A model generated the notes under the pieces. The model was not told the DNA's origin. It was given only the letters and a program-made list of their open reading frames with translations, and searched no databases. The position numbers and the translations under genes are program-made. From NCBI RefSeq assembly GCF_900101865.1, contig NZ_FNAH01000005.1, positions 1-64,000 of the forward strand: a stretch of DNA of 64,000 nucleotides, read 5' to 3'. Below, in pieces: positions 35,058 through 43,467 of the stretch. Source of the stretch: Paracoccus isoporae. GTDB taxonomy: Bacteria; Pseudomonadota; Alphaproteobacteria; Rhodobacterales; Rhodobacteraceae. The stretch's first letter is position 1; every line of letters begins with the position of its first letter.

Positions 35058-36173
35058 TCAGGTGAGCAACTCGGCATAGAGTGCATTCACCTCGCGCGCC
35101 ATCCGCTCGGCCGTGTATTTCTCCACGAATCGGGCATAGCCGGCGTCGCCGTAGCGGCGGAGGTCGTGCGAGCGCGCGGCCTCGATCAGCGCCACGATCT
35201 CATCGACGCGATCGGGGGTGAACAGCCGTCCGGTCTCGCCATCGACGACAATGTCCTGCAGGCCGCCCACCCGGCTGGCAAACACCGCCAGCCGCGCCTG
35301 CATCGCCTCCACCGCGACCAGTCCGAAGCCTTCCCATCGCGACGGCACCAGCAGCAGATCGGCGCGGCGGAACAGATCGAACACCGCCTCGCGCTTCTGC
35401 CAGCCCAGCAATTCGACATTCTCTGGCACCGGCGGCAGGGCGTCGCTCGACACGATGGCGCTGCCGATGGCGTGGCCGGTGGCGCGCGGACCGAGCCGTT
35501 CCATCACCTCAAGGAAGGCGTCATAGCCCTTCTGCCGGTCGAAACGCCCGGCGAAGGCGATGCGCAACGGCGCGTCTGGATCGCTTGCGGGCAGGGCCGG
35601 GCGGTCGCCGCGCGGGCTGATCCCGTTGTCGATCACCGCCAGCTTGGCCGCGCCGATGCCGACCGACAGCGCCTCGCGCCGCTCGTAATCCGAGATGCAG
35701 ATGATCCGGTCCGTCACCCGGCTCAGCGCCCGTTCCACGGCGGCCACGCCGCGCTGCATCTTGCGGCTGCCCTCGCGCGAGAAGGCCCAGCCATGGGGGC
35801 AATAGACCACGCGTGTTCCGCGCGGAATGAACGCCGACAGCGCCCGGATCGCGGCCCCGGCATAGCTGGAATGGATATGCAGGATCGCGGGCCGTGTGCG
35901 GCGGATATGGCGGATCGTGCGCCAGGCCAGCGAGATCAGATCGCGGCGGTTTCCCCGGCGCATCTCCATTCCGATGAAGGTGAAATTAGACCGCTCGCCA
36001 AAGGTCAGCGCTGCGCGGTTCACCTCCGGGCTGATGAGATCAAACTGCGTGTCCGGTGACAGCGCAAGCTGCGCGGTCAGCAATTCGTCGAGATAGGTGG
36101 CCACGCCGCCAAGCGGCGCCTCGGTCACATGCACGACGCGCCTGGGCCGGCCGGCCCCGCTCCGCTCAGCCAT
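35058..36173 (-). CDS. Glycosyltransferase, GT4 family
   Basis: The 371-residue protein has a GT-B fold. The N-terminal half shows HVTEAPLGGVATYLDELL and LHIHSSYAGAAIRAL. The donor half has IAFAGRFDRQKGYDAFLEVM (near 206), VPSRWEGFGLVAVEAMQ (near 280, containing the E-x7-E region) and GRLFTPDRVDEIV. It should add a sugar from a nucleotide donor to the growing repeat unit at the inner membrane. It overlaps the GT2 gene upstream by eight bases, so the two form a leftward pair. Its 3' end meets the RTX hydrolase gene tail to tail with a 24-base gap. Confidence 0.9.
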   Translation of the reverse strand: MAERSGAGRPRRVVHVTEAPLGGVATYLDELLTAQLALSPDTQFDLISPEVNRAALTFGERSNFTFIGMEMRRGNRRDLISLAWRTIRHIRRTRPAILHIHSSYAGAAIRALSAFIPRGTRVVYCPHGWAFSREGSRKMQRGVAAVERALSRVTDRIICISDYERREALSVGIGAAKLAVIDNGISPRGDRPALPASDPDAPLRIAFAGRFDRQKGYDAFLEVMERLGPRATGHAIGSAIVSSDALPPVPENVELLGWQKREAVFDLFRRADLLLVPSRWEGFGLVAVEAMQARLAVFASRVGGLQDIVVDGETGRLFTPDRVDEIVALIEAARSHDLRRYGDAGYARFVEKYTAERMAREVNALYAELLT

Positions 36174-37110
36174 GACGCCGCCTCACCAGCCGGTCGCGCA
36201 GAATGCGGTAGGGGCCGGGCGCCACGCCGCGGGCCAGGATCGCCCCGGCACGCCGGGCCGACACCCCGCCCAGCCGGACCGCGCGGCGCAACATCCGCAG
36301 GGCGCGAACCGGCTGCGTCCGGGCGATCTCCGGCACCATGAAGCGCGCCATGAACCCGCTTTCCGCCCGCGCGGTCAGCCGGTGCGCCTGGTGGCGCACC
36401 CAATCCGCGATTTCCTGGGGGGAGGTGGTATAGGACAGCCGCCCCTCCGCCTGATCGTCATACCAGATCACCAGCGGGTCGGGCAGCATGCGGAAGGTGG
36501 CACCCGCCTCTTCGAGACGCAGGCAGAGATCGAGATCCTCCAGGCAGCGCAGCGAGGAATCGAAGCCCAGGCGGGTCATCATCCCGCGCGGAATCACCAG
36601 CGTCGAGGTCTGCATCAGCCCGTCAGCGGCAAAGAGGTAATCCCCCACCGTCTCGCCCGCCTCTATGGCGCGGTCGGGCTTGACCATGCGGTTGTCGTCG
36701 CCGCGGTGAAAATACAGCGGCGAATACCATGCGGCTTGGGCCGCGTCCGGCGCGGCCTCGATGGCGGCGCGGAACCGGGAGAGCTTTTCCGGCAGGAACT
36801 CGTCGTCGGAATCCAGAAATGCGATGAACCGGCCCCGCGCCGCCGAAACGCCGCGATTGCGGGCCGCCGATGCGCCGGCATTCTCCTGCCGGATGCAGCG
36901 GATGCGGCTGTCGTCGATGGCCTCGACCCGATCTGCCGTGCCGTCCATCGAGCCGTCATCGACCACGACGATTTCGAAATCCGGCTCGGTCTGCGCCAGA
37001 CAGGATTGCAGCGTCCGGCCGATCTTGTCGGCGCGGTTATAGGCCGGAATCACGATGGAGAAAAACGGCGCCGCCTGCGCCGCATCGTCGGGGGAGGGGT
37101 CGTCTTCCAT
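36166..37110 (-). CDS. Glycosyltransferase, GT2 family
   Basis: The 314-residue protein has the GT-A signature FFSIVIPAYNRADKIGRTLQ, EIVVVDDGSMDGTADRVE and FIAFLDSDDEFLPEKL (near 100), with the D-x-D metal site. The C-terminal part is longer than the core and may bind the acceptor or membrane. The ATG at 37110 (MEDDPSPDD) is chosen; a TTG at 37140 in frame would add FRFLVVDCL. No good ribosome site is visible for either. It is the first gene of a leftward pair with the GT4 gene. The 232 bases to the divergent GT2 gene at 37343 should hold promoters for both. Confidence 0.88.
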   Translation of the reverse strand: MEDDPSPDDAAQAAPFFSIVIPAYNRADKIGRTLQSCLAQTEPDFEIVVVDDGSMDGTADRVEAIDDSRIRCIRQENAGASAARNRGVSAARGRFIAFLDSDDEFLPEKLSRFRAAIEAAPDAAQAAWYSPLYFHRGDDNRMVKPDRAIEAGETVGDYLFAADGLMQTSTLVIPRGMMTRLGFDSSLRCLEDLDLCLRLEEAGATFRMLPDPLVIWYDDQAEGRLSYTTSPQEIADWVRHQAHRLTARAESGFMARFMVPEIARTQPVRALRMLRRAVRLGGVSARRAGAILARGVAPGPYRILRDRLVRRRHG

Positions 37111-37342
37111 CAGGCAGTCCACAACAAGAAACCGGAACAATCGTCAAACGCCGCCGGGCGATCCGGCGAACCGCGCGGATCCTATGGCCGGATCGCGCCG
37201 CCGCAAGCGGATTCGTCGATCCGGTACCGTCCCGGTGGAGAATTGCCGAGCATTCGGGTTGCGGCCTATCGGGACATAGGGCAGTGAGGGATCGGTTCCA
37301 GCGGTTTACAAGTGGAGCCGTCTTCCAGCTGCGCGTTATTTC

Positions 37343-38383
37343 ATGTCAGAGCCATTTTCACTTTCTGTTGTCATTCCGAACCGCAATCGCGCCGATCTTC
37401 TGCTGCGCGCGGTTCTGTCGGTGCAGGATCAGACTGCAGACGCGATCGAGATTATCGTCGTCGATGACTTCTCCCGCACCGATCTGAGCGCCGAATACGC
37501 GATGCTGGAGGAGATGGGCGTCCGCATCCTGCGCCAGCCCCGCCATCAGCGCGGCCCGGCCGCCCGCAATCGCGGCGCGCGCGAGGCACGCGGCAGCCAT
37601 GTCAGCTTCCTCGATTCGGACGATATCTGGCTGTCCGGCCGCTACGACGAGATCCGCAGTTTCTATGCCGATCCGAAAAATGGCGAGCGGGTTCTGGTCA
37701 GCCATGCCGCCATCCATATCGACGGAGAGTTGCGCGACATCGCCCAGCCAGTCTGGCATGCGGGCGCATCGCTGGTCGAGTATGTCTATCGCGACGCGGG
37801 TCGGGTGCAGACCTCGATGCTGACCATGCCGGTCTCGCTGGCCCATCGCTTCCCGTTCGACGAAACATTGCGGGTCAATCAGGACACCGATCTGGCCATG
37901 CGCATGGATCGCGCCGGGATCGGGTTCGAGATCGCGACCGTGCCGACGCTCGTCAAGGATGAGACCCCCGATCCCGGACGGCTGACCATGGGGCGCGAGA
38001 CCGCCGATCTGTCCTATGACTGGTTCCGGCGCGAATCGCATGACTGGTCGCGCGCGGCGAAAAGCGGCTATCACCTGCAGGACCGGGTCTGGCGGCTGGC
38101 CGATTCCGGCAGACGCGGGGCAGCCTATGCCAGCCTGGCCCGCAGCCTGTTCCCGCCGGTCTCGGCCCGCGAATCGGCGCGGCGCGGGGTCGGCATGGTG
38201 CTGGGGCAGGGCGGCTACGAAACGCTGCGCGGCGCCGTTCGCAAGCTGCGCGGCGACCCGGCGCTGGCGCGGGATGGCGGCGAGATGCTGGCAAGGTGGA
38301 ACCGGCTGGACCGCCGAGCGCGCGAGATCTGCGCGGCGCTTCAGGACGCGGCGGGCGGGGAGGACGCGGCACCCGATCCCTAG
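37343..38383 (+). CDS. Glycosyltransferase, GT2 family
   Basis: The 346-residue protein shows LSVVIPNRNRADLLLRAVLS at the N-terminus, IEIIVVDDFSRTDL (near 36) and SHVSFLDSDDIWLSGRY (near 88), the GT-A nucleotide and metal motifs. It is similar in layout to the divergent GT2 gene at 36166, so the two may be ancient duplicates. About 120 residues after the core are rich in Arg and may contact the acceptor or the membrane. Donor and acceptor sugars cannot be predicted. It is followed by a 322-base gap before the Wzz-like gene. Confidence 0.88.
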   Translation: MSEPFSLSVVIPNRNRADLLLRAVLSVQDQTADAIEIIVVDDFSRTDLSAEYAMLEEMGVRILRQPRHQRGPAARNRGAREARGSHVSFLDSDDIWLSGRYDEIRSFYADPKNGERVLVSHAAIHIDGELRDIAQPVWHAGASLVEYVYRDAGRVQTSMLTMPVSLAHRFPFDETLRVNQDTDLAMRMDRAGIGFEIATVPTLVKDETPDPGRLTMGRETADLSYDWFRRESHDWSRAAKSGYHLQDRVWRLADSGRRGAAYASLARSLFPPVSARESARRGVGMVLGQGGYETLRGAVRKLRGDPALARDGGEMLARWNRLDRRAREICAALQDAAGGEDAAPDP

Positions 38384-38705
38384 GCGCCATAGCCATCCGA
38401 CCGCGCGTCGGGTCGCCATCGGCGGAAAGGCGCGTTTTCCGTGGCGTTCACGCGATTTCGACCCGTCCGCGCGCATCCGCGCTCGACCTTCCCCGGCCTG
38501 TTGCGATAAGAGCGGCGCGTTGGCTTGCTGCTCTGCGGCGGGCCGATCCTGTTGTAGAAGGTGACGACGTTGTATTCTCGAGTTTCCGCCCCGCCGGCCA
38601 AGATGGCGCGGGGTCTGCCGATCCGGCCCCTCCGCGCGGCCCGGTCCCATGCCAGCCTGCCCCCGCATTCGTTGCCCCGTCGCGCCCGGCCCCGGAGCCA
38701 GTGTC
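38384..38705. other. 322-base gap before the Wzz-like gene
   Basis: I see no coding region, RNA or perfect hairpin of note. The sequence is GC-rich except for a slightly AT-richer stretch around 38550-38580 (TTGTAGAAGG to TTGTATTC), which could be the promoter of the wzz-GT2-wzy transcript. Confidence 0.35.
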
Positions 38706-39716
38706 ATGCATAAACCGCCCAGCTCTTTCACCTTCGGTGACGTGTTCCGCGCGCTCTGGCGCAACCTGATCCTGATTATCCTGCTCAGCGTGCTGGGCGG
38801 GGCCGGGGCCTATTACGTCGCCAACTCCCTGCCGGAGACCTATTCGGCCACCGCGCGGCTGATCTCCGATGCCGGGCGGTCCGGCCTGATTACCGTGGAC
38901 GACCAGATCGCCGACGAGACCGGCGATGCCACCGCCACCTCGACCATGGTGGAGACGATCGGCACCAATGTCGTGCTGAACCACGCGCTCGAACAGCTCT
39001 CGCCCGAGGAAATGGCGATGCTGGAGGAGGCCGCCTATCCCCCCGATCAGCCCCGAGAGGAGGAGCTGTCGGAGGAGGAGCACCGCAAGGGCCTGCTGCG
39101 CCATGTCTCGCAGAATTTCGACGCCTCGAATAGCGGCCGGTCCTTCGTGGTGAACATCCAGTTCAACTCCGAAAACCCGGAGCTTGCCGCGGTCATGGCG
39201 AATGCGGTGGCGCAGGGCTATCTGCAATACCGGCTGGAGATGCGCAACGAGGTCTATGAGGAGATGCTGAACAATCTCCAGAGCCAGATCACCGAGCTGA
39301 CCAACGGGCTGGAGACCGCCGAACAGACCGCGCAGACCATGCGCGAAAGGCTGCGCCTGCTGTCACAGCGCTCCGATGTCTGGGCCGAGGGGCGCCAGGA
39401 CGAGGCGATTGCGGAGAATGCCGAGCTCTATTCCCGCCAGCGAGAGGCCGAGCGCGAGGTGGCCGCGACCGCCGTGGTGTATGAGCAGCTTCTGCTGGAG
39501 CATCGCCAGATCCAGAGCCGGATGGGCGAGCCGGAGATTTATGTCCAGCTCTTCTCTCCGGCGGTGGTGCCGACCCGCCCCAGCGGCTTCAACGTCAAGC
39601 CGGTGATCCTGGCGCTCGGCGTCATGGCCGGGTTCCTGCTGGGTCTCTCGATCGGGATGATCCGCGCCAATCGGCAGCGGCGGCGGGCCGCGGATGCGGC
39701 GGAGGTGACGCGATGA
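38706..39716 (+). CDS. Wzz-type polysaccharide chain-length determinant / co-polymerase
   Basis: The 336-residue protein has one helix near the N-terminus (LILIILLSVLGGAGAYYVAN, residues about 21-40), a long periplasmic part rich in Glu and Gln with coiled-coil character at about 185-265, and a second helix near the C-terminus (VILALGVMAGFLLGLSIGMI, about 297-316). That is the Wzz / PCP topology. The cytoplasmic tyrosine-kinase domain of PCP-2a proteins is absent. It should set chain length together with the polymerase downstream. The ATG at 38706 is preferred over the upstream in-frame ATG at 38649. It overlaps the next gene by four bases (ATGA). Confidence 0.82.
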   Translation: MHKPPSSFTFGDVFRALWRNLILIILLSVLGGAGAYYVANSLPETYSATARLISDAGRSGLITVDDQIADETGDATATSTMVETIGTNVVLNHALEQLSPEEMAMLEEAAYPPDQPREEELSEEEHRKGLLRHVSQNFDASNSGRSFVVNIQFNSENPELAAVMANAVAQGYLQYRLEMRNEVYEEMLNNLQSQITELTNGLETAEQTAQTMRERLRLLSQRSDVWAEGRQDEAIAENAELYSRQREAEREVAATAVVYEQLLLEHRQIQSRMGEPEIYVQLFSPAVVPTRPSGFNVKPVILALGVMAGFLLGLSIGMIRANRQRRRAADAAEVTR

Positions 39717-40555
39717 GCCAGGGCGAGAGCCGGGCGCCGTCCGCCACCCCGCCAAGCGGCCGCGATCGTCCCGAGATCTGCGTGCTGATCCCCGTCTTCC
39801 GCGACCAGGACGGGCTGACCGAGACGCTGCGCATTCTGGCCGAGGAGCCGCACCCGCTCGATATCGTCGTCGTCGATGACGGCTCGCCGGAGCCGATCCG
39901 GGCCGATGACATGGCCGGGCCGCATCGGGTCACGCTGCACCGGCTGGCGCGCAACCAGGGCATCGAGCACGCGCTGAACGCCGGGATCGAGACCATCTTT
40001 GATCGCGGCTATCCGTTCATCTCGCGGCTGGATTGCGGCGACATCCCGCTGCCCGGCCGGTTCGAGAAGCAACTGGCCTTCATGCACGCCAATCCCGATG
40101 TCGGCATCGTCGGCACCTGGGCACGCTGCGTGAACGATGACGGGGAATATCTGTTCACCCTGCGCTTCCCCAGCGACGAGGCCGAGATGCGGCGCAAGCA
40201 GCGCTACGTCCCCGCGATGCTGCATCCGACGATCATGATCCGCGCGGCGGCGTTGCGCGAGGTCGGGCTTTATTCCGACCGCTACAAGACGGCGGAGGAT
40301 TACGACCTGTTCCTGCGCATGGCCCGGAAATTCCGCATCGCCAATATCCCCGAGGTGCTGACACAGTATATCGTCAGCGAAACCGGCACCACCGCCGCCA
40401 AGCGCAAGCGCAACCTGCGCGCGCGGCTGCGGGTGCAGCGGGACAATTTCGGCGCCACCGATCCCCATGCGTATCTGGGTCTGGCGCGCACGGTCGGGTT
40501 CATGGCCATCCCCTTCGACTGGATCACGGCGGTCAAGAAGAAGGTCTGGAGATGA
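39713..40555 (+). CDS. Glycosyltransferase, GT2 family
   Basis: The 280-residue protein has ICVLIPVFRDQDGLTETLRI (near 22), DIVVVDDGSPEPI and FISRLDCGDIPLPGRFEKQL (near 102), where D-x-G-D takes the place of the usual metal motif. YKTAEDYDLFLRMARKFRI near 188 corresponds to the catalytic ED region. It resembles the WfgS/WfeV-like GT2 enzymes that extend O-antigen or capsule units. It is coupled to the Wzz-like gene and to the polymerase gene by ATGA overlaps at both ends, so all three form one rightward operon. Confidence 0.88.
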   Translation: MSQGESRAPSATPPSGRDRPEICVLIPVFRDQDGLTETLRILAEEPHPLDIVVVDDGSPEPIRADDMAGPHRVTLHRLARNQGIEHALNAGIETIFDRGYPFISRLDCGDIPLPGRFEKQLAFMHANPDVGIVGTWARCVNDDGEYLFTLRFPSDEAEMRRKQRYVPAMLHPTIMIRAAALREVGLYSDRYKTAEDYDLFLRMARKFRIANIPEVLTQYIVSETGTTAAKRKRNLRARLRVQRDNFGATDPHAYLGLARTVGFMAIPFDWITAVKKKVWR

Positions 40556-41916
40556 CGGCTTCGGCCCGGCGGCTCGCGCCCGCGGCGGTCGTCATCCTGC
40601 TGGTGGTGTCGACGGTCTTCAACGATCTTCTGCCGCTCATCCCGGCCGGCGAGCTGTCGAAGGACGCCTTCATCTATGTCATGCCGCTGGGGCTGATCTT
40701 CCTGTTCAGCCGCCCGGCGCGGCTGGCCATGCCGACCGCCTTCACCCTGATCTTCCTGGCGCTGATCCTCGCCATCGTGGCCAGTGTCGTGGTGAATTAC
40801 GACGAGATCGCGGTCGCCCATTTCAAGGGCCGCAGCGGCATGAGCCGGATCATCACCCAGGCCATGGCGATGGTGCTGGGTGTGGTGGTGGCGATGATGT
40901 TCTATAATTTTGCCCGCAACGGCCAGATGCGCGACATCTCCAGGGGTGCGCAATGGGGGCTGTTGGTGATGGCGGGCTTCGGCGTGCTGGAAGTCGCCTC
41001 CTGGTACGGCATTCCGGGGCTGACCCAGCTTTTCGATGCGCTGTCGGTTTTCGTCCATGCCGAAACCAGCGAGTTCTACCCGATCCGGCTGCGCCTGACC
41101 GCCTTCGAATCCTCCTGGGCGGCGGTGATGCTGACATTCATCTTTCCCTTCGCCGTCACCCATGCCACGCGCGGCCAGCTCGTGCTCTATACGCTGATCG
41201 TCGTGATCGCGATGGTGCTGATGCAGTCGCGCACCGCGATGCTGGTCATGGGGATCCAGTTCCTGGTGCTGATCTGGGCCTTCCTGCGGCACCGGCGCGA
41301 CCACATGATCCATCTCGCGACGCTCGGCTGTGCGGCCCTGCTGGCGCTGTTCCTGGTGCCGGGGGGGCAGAGATCCGTCGTCGAGGTTGTCTCGAACATG
41401 ATCGAATATGGCAGCACGGAGGGGCTGATCGACCCGTCCGGCGGCGATGAGAACATGTCAAACGTCACGCGGCTGGCGGCGATCCAGGCCGGAGTCTCGA
41501 TGTTTCGCGAGGCGCCGGTCTTCGGCGTGGGGTTCGGCCAATACGGGTTCAACTATCCCGCCCATGTCCGCGGGGAGGATCTGCGGAGCTGGGAGGTCCG
41601 CTCCTATCTGACCGAAGCGGATATCGAACTGGGCTGGCCCCCGGCCTATTCGCTGCATGTGCGGCTGCTTTCCGAGCTGGGCGTGGTGGGATACGGGCTG
41701 TGGCTGGCGCTGATCCTTCCGTCGCTGTTCCGCTCCCTGCGTTACGCCAGCGGTGTGACCTATCTGGGGCGGATGCATCTGGCGGTGGCGACGACGCTGA
41801 TCGGCTGGATGCTGCTGGGGGCGAGCATCGACAGTTTCCGCTTCTTCGGTGGCTGGATCGCGCTCGGCGTGGGCTATGCGCTGCCCAGGCCGCCAGTTGG
41901 GGTCACGCGGCGCTGA
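40552..41916 (+). CDS. O-antigen ligase / Wzy-type polysaccharide polymerase
   Basis: The 454-residue inner-membrane protein has about ten to twelve helices, with a large periplasmic loop at about residues 275-365. That loop contains GENMSNVTRLAAIQAG-like sequence and VFGVGFGQYGFNYPAH, the signature region of the O-antigen ligase (Wzy_C / WaaL) family. In a cluster with a flippase, Wzz and a priming transferase, polymerase is the likelier role than ligase. The start overlaps the GT2 stop (ATGA). A bidirectional terminator-like hairpin follows at 42088. Confidence 0.85.
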   Translation: MTASARRLAPAAVVILLVVSTVFNDLLPLIPAGELSKDAFIYVMPLGLIFLFSRPARLAMPTAFTLIFLALILAIVASVVVNYDEIAVAHFKGRSGMSRIITQAMAMVLGVVVAMMFYNFARNGQMRDISRGAQWGLLVMAGFGVLEVASWYGIPGLTQLFDALSVFVHAETSEFYPIRLRLTAFESSWAAVMLTFIFPFAVTHATRGQLVLYTLIVVIAMVLMQSRTAMLVMGIQFLVLIWAFLRHRRDHMIHLATLGCAALLALFLVPGGQRSVVEVVSNMIEYGSTEGLIDPSGGDENMSNVTRLAAIQAGVSMFREAPVFGVGFGQYGFNYPAHVRGEDLRSWEVRSYLTEADIELGWPPAYSLHVRLLSELGVVGYGLWLALILPSLFRSLRYASGVTYLGRMHLAVATTLIGWMLLGASIDSFRFFGGWIALGVGYALPRPPVGVTRR

Positions 41917-42087
41917 CGGAGCCGAGACGGCGCCTCTGGCTGAAATGGCCCCGTCAAGGATCGGGACTGCAATCTCCGAGCAGCGATGTGGCACAAGCCG
42001 CCGCGATCCCTGACGGACTTGCTTGCGGTCCCTGCCTCGACCCGGTCGGACCGCAACGACCTGCCTTGCCGCCCCGCCGAAACGTCA

Positions 42088-42117
42088 CGGGGGCAGATGC
42101 TTGCGCATCTGCCCCCG
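42088..42117. terminator. Perfect 13-bp stem-loop between convergent wzy and exoY genes
   Basis: CGGGGGCAGATGC (42088-42100) pairs completely with GCATCTGCCCCCG (42105-42117) around TTGC. It is 28 bases beyond the exoY stop on the minus strand and 171 beyond the polymerase stop on the plus strand. A short T-stretch (GGGTTTTGGTT) follows on the plus strand. It probably terminates transcription from both sides. Confidence 0.7.
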
Positions 42118-42144
42118 ATCCGGGTTTTGGTTACACGACACTCG

Positions 42145-42840
42145 TTACTTACCGGTCCGTCTGAGCATGGTGACGATGGTCATCACCAGGATACGCAGAT
42201 CTTCCGTGAAGGAGACATTGCGCTCATAGGTGACGTCCATCGCCACACGCTCGTCATAGGACACGTCATTGCGGCCGGTGGTCTGCCACAGCCCGGTGAA
42301 ACCGGGGCGCAGCCGCAAATAGGAGACCGCGTCTTCGCCATAGCGGGGCAACTCGTCACGCACGATCGGGCGCGGCCCCACCAGGCTCATATCTCCGCGC
42401 AGCACGTTGAAGAGCTGCGGGATCTCATCGAGGCTGGTCTTGCGGATGAAATTGCCGACGCGGGTGACGCGCGGATCATTGGTCAGCTTCTGGCTCTCTT
42501 CCCATTCCTGGCGCCATTCCGGGTGCTTTTTCAGCACCTCGTTCAGCTTCTCCTCCGCATTGGCAACCATTGACCGCATCTTGATGCAGCCAAAGCTTTC
42601 GCCACCCTGGCCGAGGCGCTTGTGAACAAAGAATGGTTTACCTCTATCATGCAGATAAATTACGCTACCCAATACAATCAGAACGGGAGCCAGTATTAAT
42701 ATCCCGAACAGGCTCGCCACCACGTCAAAGACGCGCTTGCCCCCGTTCCGATACCACTCCGCGGGACCGCCCTGCGGGCGACCCAGGGCTGCCCCACCGT
42801 TTGAAGCATTCGTAACAAGTTGATTTTCAACATTTACCAT
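42145..42840 (-). CDS. exoY: Exopolysaccharide priming sugar-phosphate transferase, ExoY type
   Basis: The 231-residue protein transfers a sugar phosphate (galactose-1-P in ExoY) to undecaprenyl phosphate and so starts the repeat unit. One N-terminal membrane segment (VFDVVASLFGILILAPVLIV, about 37-56) precedes the catalytic part with VHKRLGQGGESFGCIKMRSM, DPRVTRVGNFIRKTSLDEIP, GDMSLVGPRP and RPGFTGLWQTTGRN, all bacterial sugar transferase motifs. The long N-terminal membrane domain of WbaP is absent, as in ExoY. It is transcribed alone, away from its 627-base upstream gap, which suggests separate regulation of the first step of synthesis. Confidence 0.92.
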   Translation of the reverse strand: MVNVENQLVTNASNGGAALGRPQGGPAEWYRNGGKRVFDVVASLFGILILAPVLIVLGSVIYLHDRGKPFFVHKRLGQGGESFGCIKMRSMVANAEEKLNEVLKKHPEWRQEWEESQKLTNDPRVTRVGNFIRKTSLDEIPQLFNVLRGDMSLVGPRPIVRDELPRYGEDAVSYLRLRPGFTGLWQTTGRNDVSYDERVAMDVTYERNVSFTEDLRILVMTIVTMLRRTGK

Positions 42841-43467
42841 TTATCTTCACCGATTATTTCCTGGCGGCTGAACCGCGTCGGGCACTCATTCGAGGCTTTC
42901 GCCTGACTCGTGAGACCAATTAATCACCGGCTATAATGCTGTAAAGTGCTGCGCCGCAGCGTGGGGCAATGCATTTCTAAACGGACAAGTCCGTTCTAGC
43001 TGATCATTTCAGTTGCAACTAAAGGGATGGCGGAAATGTGATCGGCTAACATTGGTTATGACGCGTGATTTCCTGCGCGATTTCGGGCAGTTGCAATTAC
43101 AAATCGAGGTAGCTGTTAGCGTATAAACTCCGGCTCCGACGGGAACCAACCAGAACTCAATCCCAGGATGTCGTCGTGGCGCCGGCATAAACTTTTGAGG
43201 GTGGCGGGAATTTGCCGGAAATCCGGCTCGTCGCGGCGCCGAGGGACGGTTTTCCGCGCCTCGTGCATGGCAGCCATGCAGATAAACGGCGCAACTCGCC
43301 TCATGCGAGAGGGGATGGCGGCGGCGAGGCTGCTTTTCGGGAAGCTGTCGTAGCGTCAATCGGCAATCGGCGGCCGCCTTGCGCTGTCGGGCGCAGATGA
43401 ACCGCCGGACGCGACACGGGTGCGGCACCACGCGTCGCCAGATCGCCTGAGGAGCGAAGGCGGCGGC
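42841..43467. promoter_or_regulatory. Long upstream region of exoY with a dyad and a direct repeat
   Basis: This 627-base stretch has no convincing gene; its open frames lack family features. Its left 250 bases are AT-rich compared with the surroundings and hold a dyad, ACGGACAAGTCCGT (42981-42994), and a direct repeat, CAGTTGCAACTA (43010-43021) and CAGTTGCAATTA (43088-43099), with one mismatch and starts 78 bases apart. TATAATG-like sequence near 42930 could be a -10 box for exoY. The right half (43150-43467) is GC-rich and shows only short hairpins. Regulators of exopolysaccharide synthesis may bind here. Confidence 0.5.

Noticed and set aside
43009-43431. 140-codon minus-strand frame upstream of exoY
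   Set aside because: Composition is irregular, there is no ribosome site or recognised domain, and the region contains regulatory-type repeats instead.
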